NCBI GenBank assembly: GCA_014802335.1
Contig: JAAVCL010000016.1
Coordinates: 124,001 to 188,000 of the forward strand
DNA length: 64,000 nucleotides
Direction: 5' to 3'
Origin: Bacteroides sp.
GTDB lineage: Bacteria; Bacteroidota; Bacteroidia; Bacteroidales; Muribaculaceae
Part shown: in pieces, positions 1 through 8,907 of the stretch
How positions within the stretch are numbered: the first letter of the stretch is position 1
How the letters are laid out: every line of letters starts with the position of its first letter
The notes under the pieces: model-generated
Database searches by the model: none
Seen by the model: only the letters and a program-made list of their open reading frames with translations
What the model was told of the DNA's origin: nothing
Made by a program: the position numbers and the translations under genes

Positions 1-1
1 T

Positions 2-1498
2 CGCAAAACTATCGCACTGATTGGAGATGCATCGATAAGTAACGGTATTGCATTTGAAGGTTTAAATAATGCGTCACAATATCCCAATAATCTTCTTATC
101 ATTTTGAACGATAATGAGATGTCTATAGATGACAATGTAGGTGCATTGCATCGTTATCTTTCTAACATTTCAACTTCTGCAAGATATAATAAACTCCGCT
201 ACAAGCTTTACAAAATGTTTCGGAAACATGGCCTGATTGCTGACAAAGGCAAAGGCCTCATGTTACGTTTCAGTAATGCTTTGAAATCGCTTGTTGCACA
301 ACAGCAAAATATATTTGAAGGACTGAATATCAGATATTTCGGACCGTTTGATGGCAATGACGTGACCCGTATAGTGAAAGTTCTTCAAGATATAAAGGAA
401 ATGAAAGGGCCGCGTATTCTGCATCTTCACACTCAGAAAGGCAAGGGATATATTCCGGCAGAAGAGAATCCGGCTCCATGGCATGCACCCGGAAAATTCG
501 ATCCTATAACCGGACACAGGCAATCAGAAGATAAAAAGAAAAACAGCACTCCCCTATGGCAAGAAGTTTTCGGGACTACTCTTGTTGAATTGGCAGATAA
601 AGATGATCGCGTTGTTGGAATTACAGCAGCTATGCAATCAGGAACATCTATTAATAAGATGGAGAAATATCCTGAAAGGTTATTTGATGTTGGAATTTCT
701 GAAGGCCACGCTGTGACTTTTGCAGGAGGATTAGCCGCTGCAGGGAAAAGGCCATTTGTTGCAATATATTCTTCGTTTCTGCAAAGAGCGTATGACAATA
801 TTATTCATGACACTGCAATACAAGGACTTCCTGTCACATACTGCATAGACAGAGCCGGACTTGTGGGTGAAGATGGTGTTACTCACCACGGTCTCTTCGA
901 TATAGCCTATCTTAGAGTAGTTCCGGGAATGAAGATTGCGGCTCCAATGGATGCCCGGACACTTCGCAATCTTATGCACTCTTCTTTGGAATGGGACGGC
1001 CCGCTTGCAATAAGGTACCCAAGAGGTAAGAGTGATGGTAATCCCGCTGATCAGGTCGTGCAACCTATTGCGGTAGGAGAAGGAAGATGTATTTCAACTA
1101 CAGAGAAGGCAAAGCTTGCGATTCTCTCAATCGGGCCAATTGCAAACGAAGCAATAAAAGCCATTAAAAATTTATCAGAACAAGGCATTCCTGTTGATCT
1201 TTATGATATGATTTGGGTTAAACCCCTTGATACTAAATTGCTTTCCGAAATTTCAACTCGTTATTCGGCTATAATAACATTGGAAGACGGGATAATTACC
1301 GGAGGATTTGGAAGTGCAGTAGAAGAATGGTATCAAGACATGGGCATCAACATTAAAATAAAACGTCTTGGTATTCCTGATAAATGGATATACCAGGCTT
1401 CTGTTGATGAATTGCATAAAGAATGTAAAATAGATGCTTCTGCAATAGAGGAAGCTGTAATTGATTTTATTAACTCCACTCCGCATATTAACAAATAA
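2..1498 (+). CDS. dxs: 1-deoxy-D-xylulose-5-phosphate synthase, 3' part
   Basis: Condenses pyruvate with glyceraldehyde 3-phosphate to 1-deoxy-D-xylulose 5-phosphate, the first step of the MEP isoprenoid pathway; cytoplasmic and ThDP-dependent. The frame is open from base 2, so the gene starts before the window; 498 codons of a roughly 630-residue family are present. The ThDP-binding segment is visible at the very start (GDASISNGIAFEGLNNA, then ILNDNEMSI), followed by the pyrimidine domain (DVGISEGHAVTFAGGLA, DRAGLVGEDGVTHHG) and the C-terminal transketolase domain (LEDGIITGGFGSAV). The usual GDG is GDA here, which I believe is common in Bacteroidetes Dxs (memory, not checked). No terminator hairpin is obvious after the stop. 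Identity is secure. Confidence 0.97.
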   Translation, partial: RKTIALIGDASISNGIAFEGLNNASQYPNNLLIILNDNEMSIDDNVGALHRYLSNISTSARYNKLRYKLYKMFRKHGLIADKGKGLMLRFSNALKSLVAQQQNIFEGLNIRYFGPFDGNDVTRIVKVLQDIKEMKGPRILHLHTQKGKGYIPAEENPAPWHAPGKFDPITGHRQSEDKKKNSTPLWQEVFGTTLVELADKDDRVVGITAAMQSGTSINKMEKYPERLFDVGISEGHAVTFAGGLAAAGKRPFVAIYSSFLQRAYDNIIHDTAIQGLPVTYCIDRAGLVGEDGVTHHGLFDIAYLRVVPGMKIAAPMDARTLRNLMHSSLEWDGPLAIRYPRGKSDGNPADQVVQPIAVGEGRCISTTEKAKLAILSIGPIANEAIKAIKNLSEQGIPVDLYDMIWVKPLDTKLLSEISTRYSAIITLEDGIITGGFGSAVEEWYQDMGINIKIKRLGIPDKWIYQASVDELHKECKIDASAIEEAVIDFINSTPHINK

Positions 1499-1922
1499 GC
1501 CCTGTTACCATATCATAGCATTCAATTTTTTTTATTACCATAAAGATCGATAAAGATAAAAAACAATGGACTAACCTCTATTGTTAAGCCAATATGGATG
1601 CAGAATAATTGTAAGTTGATAAGTCGATAAGCTACCAAGTATGAAGCTTTCCGAGCAGACAATTGGTATAAGATAAAAAGCTGAATAGCTCTTAGAAATT
1701 AGCTATGACTTATTTTAGTGGAATTTTGATTGGATTTGAAATTGAGAAGAAGGTGGTCAGCAAGCCACACGACTGATGAATAATTTCAAAGACATTAAAA
1801 AACTGAAAAAAGCATAGCTGCAAAGAATCATTTCAATATAAGCTGAATTCTAAGATTTGCTTGAAACTTATTATTTCAACTTATGATAATCAGATTATAA
1901 GAAGTCAGATTATAATTATAAT
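1499..1922. other. intergenic gap dxs-trkA holding a degenerate repeat
   Basis: This 424-bp AT-rich gap has no credible gene. Its middle (about 1683-1855) is one copy of the diverged repeat family B. The tail before trkA has a short direct repeat, CAGATTATAA at 1891-1900 and again as CAGATTATAA at 1906-1915, separated by five bases. I see no Bacteroidetes promoter match good enough to call. Confidence 0.5.
1683..1855 (-). repeat. degenerate intergenic repeat, family B copy 1
   Basis: Read on the minus strand, this stretch matches the plus strand at 59800-59980 and, over about 50 bp, 37150-37200. Shared words include AGCTTATATTGAA, TCTTTG.AGCTATGCTT, CTTTGAAATT.TTCATC and CAATTTCAAATC. The copies are clearly diverged, with small indels, so boundaries are approximate. 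No intact reading frame runs through it. It could be an old non-autonomous element or a decayed insertion sequence end. Confidence 0.5.
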
Positions 1923-3257
1923 ATGAAGATAATAATTGCCGGCGCCGGAGAAGTGGGAAGTCATCTTGCAAAAATGCTCTCAAAAGAGAATCAAGACATA
2001 ACACTAATTGATAGCGACCAAACAAAATTAGATGTTATAGATTCTAATTATAACCTGATGACCTGGAACGGTTCCACGTCTTCATTCGAAGACTTAAGGG
2101 AAATAGGCATAAAGGAAGCCGATTTATATATTGCCGTTACACCCTACGAGACGCGCAATTTATCAACATGCGCGATAGCAAAAAAAATGGGCGCGAAGAA
2201 GACGGTGGCACGAATTGACAACAGTGAATTTCTTATTCCTGATAACCGTCAGATAATAAGGGAAATGGGGATTGACTTTGTAATTTATCCCGAGCAACTT
2301 GCGGCAATAGACATTGCAAACTCCCTTTCTCACAACTGGTCAAGATATTGGGGAGAACTGCATAATGGTGAATTACTTTTGATTGGTGTTAAAATCCATG
2401 ATAATTCGGTTTTGCTAAATGTAAAACTTAAGGATTTACCTGTCACTTCTCATGATTTTCATATCGCAGCCATTAAAAGGAAGAATGAAACAATTATTCC
2501 TAATGGTAATGATGAGATACTGCCGGATGATGTGGTTTACTTCATAACCACTCCCCCATTTGTAGATCATGTCAGGGAACTGTGTGGAAAGAAAAAGCGT
2601 GCAATTAAGAAAGCATTAATAATGGGAGGCGGAAGAATTGCCCGTCGTTTTGCAGAATTATTCAATGACAAGTTTCATATTAAGATTCTTGACACAAACA
2701 TGAGTGTTTGCGAACAATTGGCTACCGAACTTCCCGACTGTGAAATTGTCTATGGAGATGGACGAGACATAGAAGTTCTTAGAGAGAACAACATATACCA
2801 ATATGACGCTTTTCTTGCATTGACAGATTCATCGGAAACTAATATCCTTACATGTTTGACAGCTAAGGAATTTGGTGTGCCGAAGACAATTGCAGAAGTT
2901 GAGAATCTTCAATTCCTGGGATTAGCTGAAAATCTGAATATTGGAAACACTGTAAATAAAAAATTGCTTGCATCCAGCAGAATTTATAAAATACTTCTTG
3001 ATGCAGACGAAAGCGACTCCAGGTTTTTTGTTTTGTCAGATGCAGAAGTGGCCGAAATATATGTAAGACCGGGTGCTAAAATAACAAAAGGTCCGGTTAA
3101 AAGCTTGCGCCTACCCTTTGGAATGACTTTGGCCGCTTTAGTCAGAGATTCAGAAGTAATGCTTGTAAACGGTAACACTCAGATTCGCGAGGGAGACTAC
3201 GTGGTTGTTTTCTCCCTTATGGGTACATTGCAAAAAATCGAAAAATGGTTTAATTAA
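1923..3257 (+). CDS. trkA: Trk system potassium uptake regulatory protein
   Basis: Cytoplasmic NAD-binding regulator that gates the TrkH potassium channel-like transporter. The 444 residues hold two tandem RCK units: a Rossmann fold at the N-terminus with G7-x-G9-x-x-G12 and an acidic strand end (LIDSD), and a second one near residue 233 (ALIMGGGRIARR, then ILDTN). Each is followed by a TrkA-C domain (ILPDDVVYFIT; IREGDYVVVFS). The length fits the two-repeat TrkA family. trkH follows 239 bp downstream, as expected for the pair, though the gap and an apparent terminator suggest partly separate expression. Confidence 0.97.
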   Translation: MKIIIAGAGEVGSHLAKMLSKENQDITLIDSDQTKLDVIDSNYNLMTWNGSTSSFEDLREIGIKEADLYIAVTPYETRNLSTCAIAKKMGAKKTVARIDNSEFLIPDNRQIIREMGIDFVIYPEQLAAIDIANSLSHNWSRYWGELHNGELLLIGVKIHDNSVLLNVKLKDLPVTSHDFHIAAIKRKNETIIPNGNDEILPDDVVYFITTPPFVDHVRELCGKKKRAIKKALIMGGGRIARRFAELFNDKFHIKILDTNMSVCEQLATELPDCEIVYGDGRDIEVLRENNIYQYDAFLALTDSSETNILTCLTAKEFGVPKTIAEVENLQFLGLAENLNIGNTVNKKLLASSRIYKILLDADESDSRFFVLSDAEVAEIYVRPGAKITKGPVKSLRLPFGMTLAALVRDSEVMLVNGNTQIREGDYVVVFSLMGTLQKIEKWFN

Positions 3258-3283
3258 AAAGGCAATAGGTGCTTTTTAATTAA
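3250..3283 (+). terminator. stem-loop at the trkA stop codon
   Basis: The left arm TTAATTAAAAAGGC (3250-3263) pairs with GCTTTTTAATTAA (3271-3283) with one bulged base around a short loop. The arm contains the trkA stop codon itself. The stem is A/T-rich and only weakly GC-capped, so this is a modest terminator candidate. Confidence 0.45.
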
Positions 3284-3496
3284 CTCAACATGTCTGATTT
3301 AATCCGGATAAGTAAATATATGAGAGTTATCACAACATCTCTATAAAGAATATCCTTGAAACATCTGTTACTTTCAGAGACTGCATATTGCTTAATGTTT
3401 TAAATTAAGTATAATAAATTAGTTTCCGGAAGTCTTAATTGATTGGCAAAGGTTTGTTAAGCATTAGCATACCCAAAACTTTTAATAGAGCTTTAA

Positions 3497-4981
3497 ATGT
3501 CTCAATATTTAAATATCAAGCCGAGAGCATATATCAATATCTTATTATTGCTGCGTACAGTTGGCTGGCTGCTAATAATAGAGGCCTTATTTATGATTCT
3601 ACCCTGTATCGTGGCCATGCTTAATGAGAATGAGAGTTTTTGGCCTTTCGTTTGTTGCATAGGTATTACAGGTGTTTCCGGACTTCTGATGACCTTTTTG
3701 CGCCCAAAGTCTCGCGATATGGGTAAACGCGAGGCAATATTATTGACGGGATTTACATGGGTAATTCTGTCAATGTTCGGAATGCTCCCATTTATGTTTT
3801 ATGGGGTTCATCTAAGTGTAACGGATGCTTTCTTTGAAACTATAAGCGGATTCACAACCACCGGTGCTTCAGTTATTACAACGTTAGAGAATGTTCCAAA
3901 ATCTATCCTTATTTGGAGATGTATAACTCAATGGATAGGAGGATTAGGAATAATTCTTTTTACGCTTGCGGTTGTGCCAATGCTTAATACTTCGGGAGGA
4001 ATGCAAATGTTCAATGCTGAAGTTACAGGCATTACACATTCAAAATTAAGGCCACGGGTCAGTTACACCGCTAAAGGACTATGGGGCGTTTACTCATGTC
4101 TCACCTTAGTTTTGATTATCCTCCTTTCATTCTCGGAAATGGATTTCTATGATGCGCTTTGTTACGCTCTCTCAACAATGTCTACGGGAGGATTCTCAAC
4201 TGCCAATGGTGGGATTCACACCATGAACTCATATTACGTAAAGGTCGTTATGATAATCTTTATGTTTATTGGTGGAGTAAATTTCTCTCTCTTATACAAT
4301 GCCGCCACGGGAAAACCCAAAGGATTATTACACAATACAGCACTTAAGGTTTACGTAATCTCCATTATTGTCGGAACGCTGATATTTAGTCTTGATATCG
4401 TATTTTCAGGTTTGGTTAAAAATTTTGGAGATGTAACTATCGATCCCCTTTTTCAGAGTGTCTCATTGCTATCATCAACAGGGATAAGCGAACCCGATTT
4501 TAATATTTGGGGAGCCGTATCCATTGTGGTGATGATTATAATGATGATGATGGGTGCTTGCGCAGGAAGTACCTCGGGTGGTGCTAAAATCGACAGATTT
4601 GTAGTTCTTTTCAAATTCTTAAAAAACGAGTTCTATAAAATGATGCATCCGGGTGCTGTTACAACTGTATGTCTTGATGGTAAAGGCACTTCTTCTCAAG
4701 TTGTAATGAAGGTTCTTGCTTTTCTATTTATGTTCATCATAATCATAGTTGTTGGAGGTGTTATTTTGTCACTGATGGGACTTGAATTACAAGATGGATT
4801 CTTTTATTCTCTTCAAGCAATCTCAAATACGGGGCTTGACGCGGTGGTGATAGGCTCGGGAAATGAATATGCCACAATGCCCGATGCGGCAAAGTGGTTG
4901 TTAGCTCTGATTATGTTAATCGGACGTTTGGAAATATTTACCATTCTTCTCGTATTTATACCTTCATTTTGGCAAAAATAA
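3497..4981 (+). CDS. trkH: Trk/Ktr-type potassium transporter membrane subunit
   Basis: Polytopic inner-membrane protein of 494 residues that carries K+ together with TrkA. Four pore-loop repeats with the family's glycine-containing filter are visible: ISGFTTTGASVI, STGGFSTANGG, SSTGISEPDF and SNTGLDAVV. Ten or so hydrophobic helices surround them. The segment GACAGSTSGGAKIDR before the last repeat is a family hallmark. The start ATG at 3497 gives MSQYLNIKPRAYINILLLL. The following methyltransferase gene begins three bases after the stop, so the two are co-transcribed. Confidence 0.96.
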   Translation: MSQYLNIKPRAYINILLLLRTVGWLLIIEALFMILPCIVAMLNENESFWPFVCCIGITGVSGLLMTFLRPKSRDMGKREAILLTGFTWVILSMFGMLPFMFYGVHLSVTDAFFETISGFTTTGASVITTLENVPKSILIWRCITQWIGGLGIILFTLAVVPMLNTSGGMQMFNAEVTGITHSKLRPRVSYTAKGLWGVYSCLTLVLIILLSFSEMDFYDALCYALSTMSTGGFSTANGGIHTMNSYYVKVVMIIFMFIGGVNFSLLYNAATGKPKGLLHNTALKVYVISIIVGTLIFSLDIVFSGLVKNFGDVTIDPLFQSVSLLSSTGISEPDFNIWGAVSIVVMIIMMMMGACAGSTSGGAKIDRFVVLFKFLKNEFYKMMHPGAVTTVCLDGKGTSSQVVMKVLAFLFMFIIIIVVGGVILSLMGLELQDGFFYSLQAISNTGLDAVVIGSGNEYATMPDAAKWLLALIMLIGRLEIFTILLVFIPSFWQK

Positions 4982-4984
4982 AAG

Positions 4985-6277
4985 ATGGAAATAAATAATA
5001 GTAATGATTTAAAGGAATTATTTCAATTTATTGAAACTATCGATTTTAAAGAAATAAATAGTATATTCTTAAAGTATCGTGGAAAATCTCTTGGCTTTGA
5101 CTTAAATTTTGCCATGACTCAAGTGGAGGCAAGAAATAAGACAAAAAGGAAATTATATTCATTCTTTAAATTAAATCCGGACTTTTTATTTCCTTCTTCA
5201 ATTGCTGCTCAACAAGCCACCCACCAATGTGTGGCTTCATTCCATGCTCTTTTAATTGGCAAAGACAAAAATGTGGCTGATCTGACCGCTGGCCTTGGAA
5301 TAGATGCTTTAACTTTTGCATTAAATGGAAACCAAGTTACCGCCGTTGAACTCGATAAAACTCGTTTCAATTGCTTGGAATATAATATAAGCAATTTAAC
5401 TAAACAAATTAGTGATAATGGTGGCAGCATAGTCGCTGTTAATGATAACTGTCTCGATTGGCTGAGAAAGTTGAATAAACCGATTGACTGCATTTATATC
5501 GATCCGGCTCGTAGAGACGATGCAAACAATCGTATCTTTAAATTTTCAGATTGCAAACCGGATATTATTTCGAATTACAATTTATTGCTGAACTCTTCTG
5601 AGACATTGATCGTAAAGGGTTCTCCCCTTCTTGATATAAAACAAACTTTAATAGACCTTCCATTAACATCTAAAATTATTCTAACTTGTTTAAACGGTGA
5701 ATGTAAAGAAGTCTTGGTAATAAGTAAAAACCGTGACACACTGGAAAGACAAGGAAAAGTTGATATTTATGCTATAGATTTATATGATAGATTAGATGGA
5801 GTTGCTGAATTTAAAAGTATATGGAAGTGCACGTCACAGAATATAGGTAAGAACGACCCTTCAATTAAAGCAGGTGATAAGCTTACAAATATGTATTTAT
5901 ATGATCCTAATGTGGCGCTCCATAAATTGAGAGTTGGTAAAAAAATTTGTGAAGATTTCAAGGAAATGAGTCAAATCGGTTCACACACAGATTTTTTTAT
6001 TTCCGAAAGGTATTACCCAAACTTTCCCGGCAGAGTTTTCAAAATTGAGGACACAATTCAGAAAAAGGATTTAAAAAATTTAAAAGGTCAGAACATTGAG
6101 GTAATTACGAGAAACTATCCTTTAAAAGCCGATGAAATCAGAAAAAAATATTTATTAAAATCCGGTGACGACGATTTTATAATTGGGTTTAGAGCCGGTG
6201 AAAAGAATATTCCCACTTTAGTTCTATGTAAAAAAATGGCACCCGAATCTCAAACTGTATCCAATGCAGATATTTAG
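4985..6277 (+). CDS. THUMP-like domain class I SAM-dependent methyltransferase
   Basis: Predicted RNA methyltransferase of the Bacteroidetes PG_1098 type (430 residues). A helical N-terminal region precedes a Rossmann methyltransferase core with the SAM loop DLTAGLGIDALTFAL (about residue 97), the acidic AVELD, and the catalytic-type motif IYIDPARRDD (about residue 171). The C-terminal third (FFISERYYPNFPGRVFKIED, then LRKKYLLKSGDDDF-like sequence) matches the THUMP-like domain. It starts three bases after trkH and ends at a very strong hairpin. Substrate and target base are unknown; the DPxR motif suggests a nucleic-acid substrate, which is inference. Confidence 0.88.
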   Translation: MEINNSNDLKELFQFIETIDFKEINSIFLKYRGKSLGFDLNFAMTQVEARNKTKRKLYSFFKLNPDFLFPSSIAAQQATHQCVASFHALLIGKDKNVADLTAGLGIDALTFALNGNQVTAVELDKTRFNCLEYNISNLTKQISDNGGSIVAVNDNCLDWLRKLNKPIDCIYIDPARRDDANNRIFKFSDCKPDIISNYNLLLNSSETLIVKGSPLLDIKQTLIDLPLTSKIILTCLNGECKEVLVISKNRDTLERQGKVDIYAIDLYDRLDGVAEFKSIWKCTSQNIGKNDPSIKAGDKLTNMYLYDPNVALHKLRVGKKICEDFKEMSQIGSHTDFFISERYYPNFPGRVFKIEDTIQKKDLKNLKGQNIEVITRNYPLKADEIRKKYLLKSGDDDFIIGFRAGEKNIPTLVLCKKMAPESQTVSNADI

Positions 6278-6301
6278 AGGCTTCTGTCTTAGACCACTTA
6301 T

Positions 6302-6353
6302 CACAATAAAAGTTTACGCCATAGCGTCAGCTTTGGCGTAAACTTTTATTGTG
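6302..6353. terminator. perfect 19-bp stem-loop terminator
   Basis: Arms 6302-6320 (CACAATAAAAGTTTACGCC) and 6335-6353 pair perfectly around a 14-base loop. It ends the trkH-methyltransferase unit. There is no clean T-run outside the stem; the T-rich part lies in the right arm. Confidence 0.8.
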
Positions 6354-6430
6354 GGTGGAATTTAAATTCTCATAAATTAACTTCAATTTAAAGGAGTTGA
6401 AACAAGCAAATACAAAGTAGGGATATAATA

Positions 6431-6447
6431 TTGGTACGTTATTTGTT
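6431..6447 (+). promoter_or_regulatory. sigma-54-like promoter before the TPR gene
   Basis: TTGGTACG (6431-6438), four bases, then TTGTT fits the sigma-54 pattern TTGGCACG-N4-TTGCW with C changed to T at two places. It lies about 175 bp before the TPR gene. A nearly identical site lies before clpC at 24796. The match is sequence-only, and no enhancer-binding protein gene is in the window. Confidence 0.4.
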
Positions 6448-6621
6448 ATATATAAAGCATAATAAGCGCCTTGTAAGTTTTTAATAGGTTCTTAATTTAT
6501 ACTGCCTCTTATAGGATGGATAAAATACACAATGAATCTACACCTTAATAAAAGATAAAGAAAATAGACTTACAAGAATACTTATTTATATTTAGCGTTC
6601 TAAATAAAAATTATTAAAAAA

Positions 6622-8811
6622 ATGCCAATGGAAAAAGATCTGAATACCATCATTCAAAAGCAGCAATTGGTGATTTCCTACATAGATCAATTACAGATCA
6701 TAGAAGCCGGACGTGTAATTAAAGAAATGCTTTCTATGGCTGGATTAAGTGATCTTATAAATAAAGTAGACGCAGAGATTCAAACTTTCAGATATCTACT
6801 TCAATATATGAAAGAAAATCTTCCGGACCCAAATAAAGACTTCGTCATTTCAAAGATTTCAGAGCAATTGCTAAGTCTTTCGGACTTAGCTGTCCGTAAT
6901 GTTAAAAGTAAAGATAGTTCAGATTACTATTATTCAATTTTGAGATTTAAAAATTACAGAAATGAGAGACTTTCTGATATTTTAAAAAAATATGGAGAAA
7001 TAACATCTGAACTGTCTTTAATGAATGCTGCCGGAGAAGATACACAAGATCTACGGAAAAATAAAGAATCAACTGTCGAACAACTTTTTAACGCACTCTT
7101 CACTTCATTAGGAGACGAAAAAAGCATTCATGAACTCGGCAAATTTTTATTATCAGAATATGCAGATTCCGAGATTGGCTCAATATCATTAAGCGCTTTA
7201 ACGCTGTCACTTCTACAATATTATGACAAGAGTAAGCTTGAAGTCTTAATTGATGCTTTTGAGAGAAAAGATAATCCAAAATTCACAGCAAAAGCGCTTG
7301 TAGGTATAATCCTTACTTTGTCAAAATATCCCAAAAGAATCTTAAATGACAAATCAATTACAGCGCGTCTTGCACTCTGGCAGGATTCTCTTGACTATTA
7401 CAACAAATTGAGGCAAGCCCTACGTATACTCGTTGGAGTTCGAGATACGGAAAGAGTGACATCTAAAATAAATGAAGAAGTTATTCCGGAATTACTCAAG
7501 ATCAGACCGGAAATAATGAGAAAACTTCAGGAACTTAACACATCTGATATAGACGAAGACACTCTTGATGAGTTCCGCAATAATCCCGAATGGGAAGAGC
7601 TATTAGAGGAATCAGGATTAAATAAAAAACTGCAAGAGTTATCAGAAATGCAAAATGACGGTGCAGACATGATGATGATGACATTTGCAAAACTAAAACA
7701 GTTCCCATTCTTTGATTCGGGAGCAAATTGGTTTCTACCTTTTGATATTGAACATACATTACTTTCCGTGCCCCCTGAATTATCTTCGCTGATTGATTAT
7801 CTAAATGAGTCGGGAAATATGATTTGCGATTCAGATATGTATTCACTTGCATTAGCTTTATCCCAAATGCCTGAAATGCAACGAAAGATGCTTATTTCTC
7901 AGCTTAAAATTCAACAAGATCAATTAAATGAAAGTATAAAAGACAATCTAAATCCGGTAAGGGAATTTGATTCAGAACTTCAAAAGTTCACCAGAGATCT
8001 GTATAGATTTTTTAAACTATTCAGAAAGAAAGAGGGTCTGAATGATCCGTTTATAGAGCCTCTTAAATTTTATGAATTTCCAATAATAGGAGATTTTCTT
8101 AAGGATAATGATATCCTTGATTTAATAGCGGAATTTTATTTTAAGAGAGGATATTATAAAGAGGCACTCCCCCTCTTCAAATTAATGGCGGAAGACAATA
8201 AAAAGGACTCTGTGCTATATGAGAAATTAGGATTTTGCTATCAAAGCATTGGTAATTTGCAGGATGCATTAGAGGCCTATTTAAAATCCTCGTTATTAAA
8301 GACTCCCGGGCCATGGCTAACCAAGAAACTTGCTTTCATATATAAGAGTTTAGGTAAAATTGATGAAGCTATTTCATCTTACCGACATATACTTGAAATG
8401 GAAAGCGAGAATATAAATGTTCTTCTAAATTTGGCACATTTGCTCGTTGAAAAGAAAGAATATAGTGAAGCTCTGCAACACTATTATCATGCAAATTATC
8501 TTCAGCCATCCTTACCCAAGTTAATGAGAGCGATCGGATGGGTTGAATTACTTTCCGGAAATTACTCTAAGAGTTTGGAATATTTTCAACGTATAATCAA
8601 TCAGCAAGCCTCTGCTAACGATTATCTTAATGCAGGCCATGCTTATACAATGTTAAACAATAAGAAGGAAGCAATTAATTTTTACCGTCTGGCTGCTGAT
8701 AAATTTAAAACTGATTTTAAATCTGCCTTTCTTGATGATATAAAATATTTGACTGAATTAGGACTGTCTAAAACAGATGCTCTTTTAATGCTTGAAGCCA
8801 CCCTGAATTAG
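6622..8811 (+). CDS. TPR-repeat protein, function unknown
   Basis: A 729-residue, probably cytoplasmic protein with no signal peptide. The first 500 residues are charged and helical and match nothing I recognise. From about residue 520 to 690 there are four to five tetratricopeptide repeats (YEKLGFCYQSIGNLQDALEAY; LAFIYKSLGKIDEAISSYRHIL; LAHLLVEKKEYSEALQHYYHA; WVELLSGNYSKSLEYFQRII; AGHAYTMLNNKKEAINFYRLA). TPR arrays act as protein-docking scaffolds, so a partner-binding role is likely. The gene stands alone between two strong hairpins, behind a sigma-54-like site. The start MPMEKDL at 6622 is preceded by an A-rich leader without a Shine-Dalgarno; MEKDL two codons later is an alternative. Confidence 0.85.
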   Translation: MPMEKDLNTIIQKQQLVISYIDQLQIIEAGRVIKEMLSMAGLSDLINKVDAEIQTFRYLLQYMKENLPDPNKDFVISKISEQLLSLSDLAVRNVKSKDSSDYYYSILRFKNYRNERLSDILKKYGEITSELSLMNAAGEDTQDLRKNKESTVEQLFNALFTSLGDEKSIHELGKFLLSEYADSEIGSISLSALTLSLLQYYDKSKLEVLIDAFERKDNPKFTAKALVGIILTLSKYPKRILNDKSITARLALWQDSLDYYNKLRQALRILVGVRDTERVTSKINEEVIPELLKIRPEIMRKLQELNTSDIDEDTLDEFRNNPEWEELLEESGLNKKLQELSEMQNDGADMMMMTFAKLKQFPFFDSGANWFLPFDIEHTLLSVPPELSSLIDYLNESGNMICDSDMYSLALALSQMPEMQRKMLISQLKIQQDQLNESIKDNLNPVREFDSELQKFTRDLYRFFKLFRKKEGLNDPFIEPLKFYEFPIIGDFLKDNDILDLIAEFYFKRGYYKEALPLFKLMAEDNKKDSVLYEKLGFCYQSIGNLQDALEAYLKSSLLKTPGPWLTKKLAFIYKSLGKIDEAISSYRHILEMESENINVLLNLAHLLVEKKEYSEALQHYYHANYLQPSLPKLMRAIGWVELLSGNYSKSLEYFQRIINQQASANDYLNAGHAYTMLNNKKEAINFYRLAADKFKTDFKSAFLDDIKYLTELGLSKTDALLMLEATLN

Positions 8812-8829
8812 ACCCCAACCCAAAAGAAA

Positions 8830-8880
8830 TTACAAAATTGGAGGTTGCAGTTTTTCCAACTGCAACCTCCAATTTTGTAA
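8830..8880. terminator. perfect 23-bp stem-loop shared by convergent genes
   Basis: Arms 8830-8852 and 8858-8880 are perfectly complementary around a five-base loop. The stem core is GGAGGTTGCAG/CTGCAACCTCC, with A/T tracts at both ends. It lies between the stops of the TPR gene (+) and the FadL-like gene (-), so it can serve both. Confidence 0.88.
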
Positions 8881-8907
8881 TAATATATTAATCTGTTGCA
8901 CTAAAAA

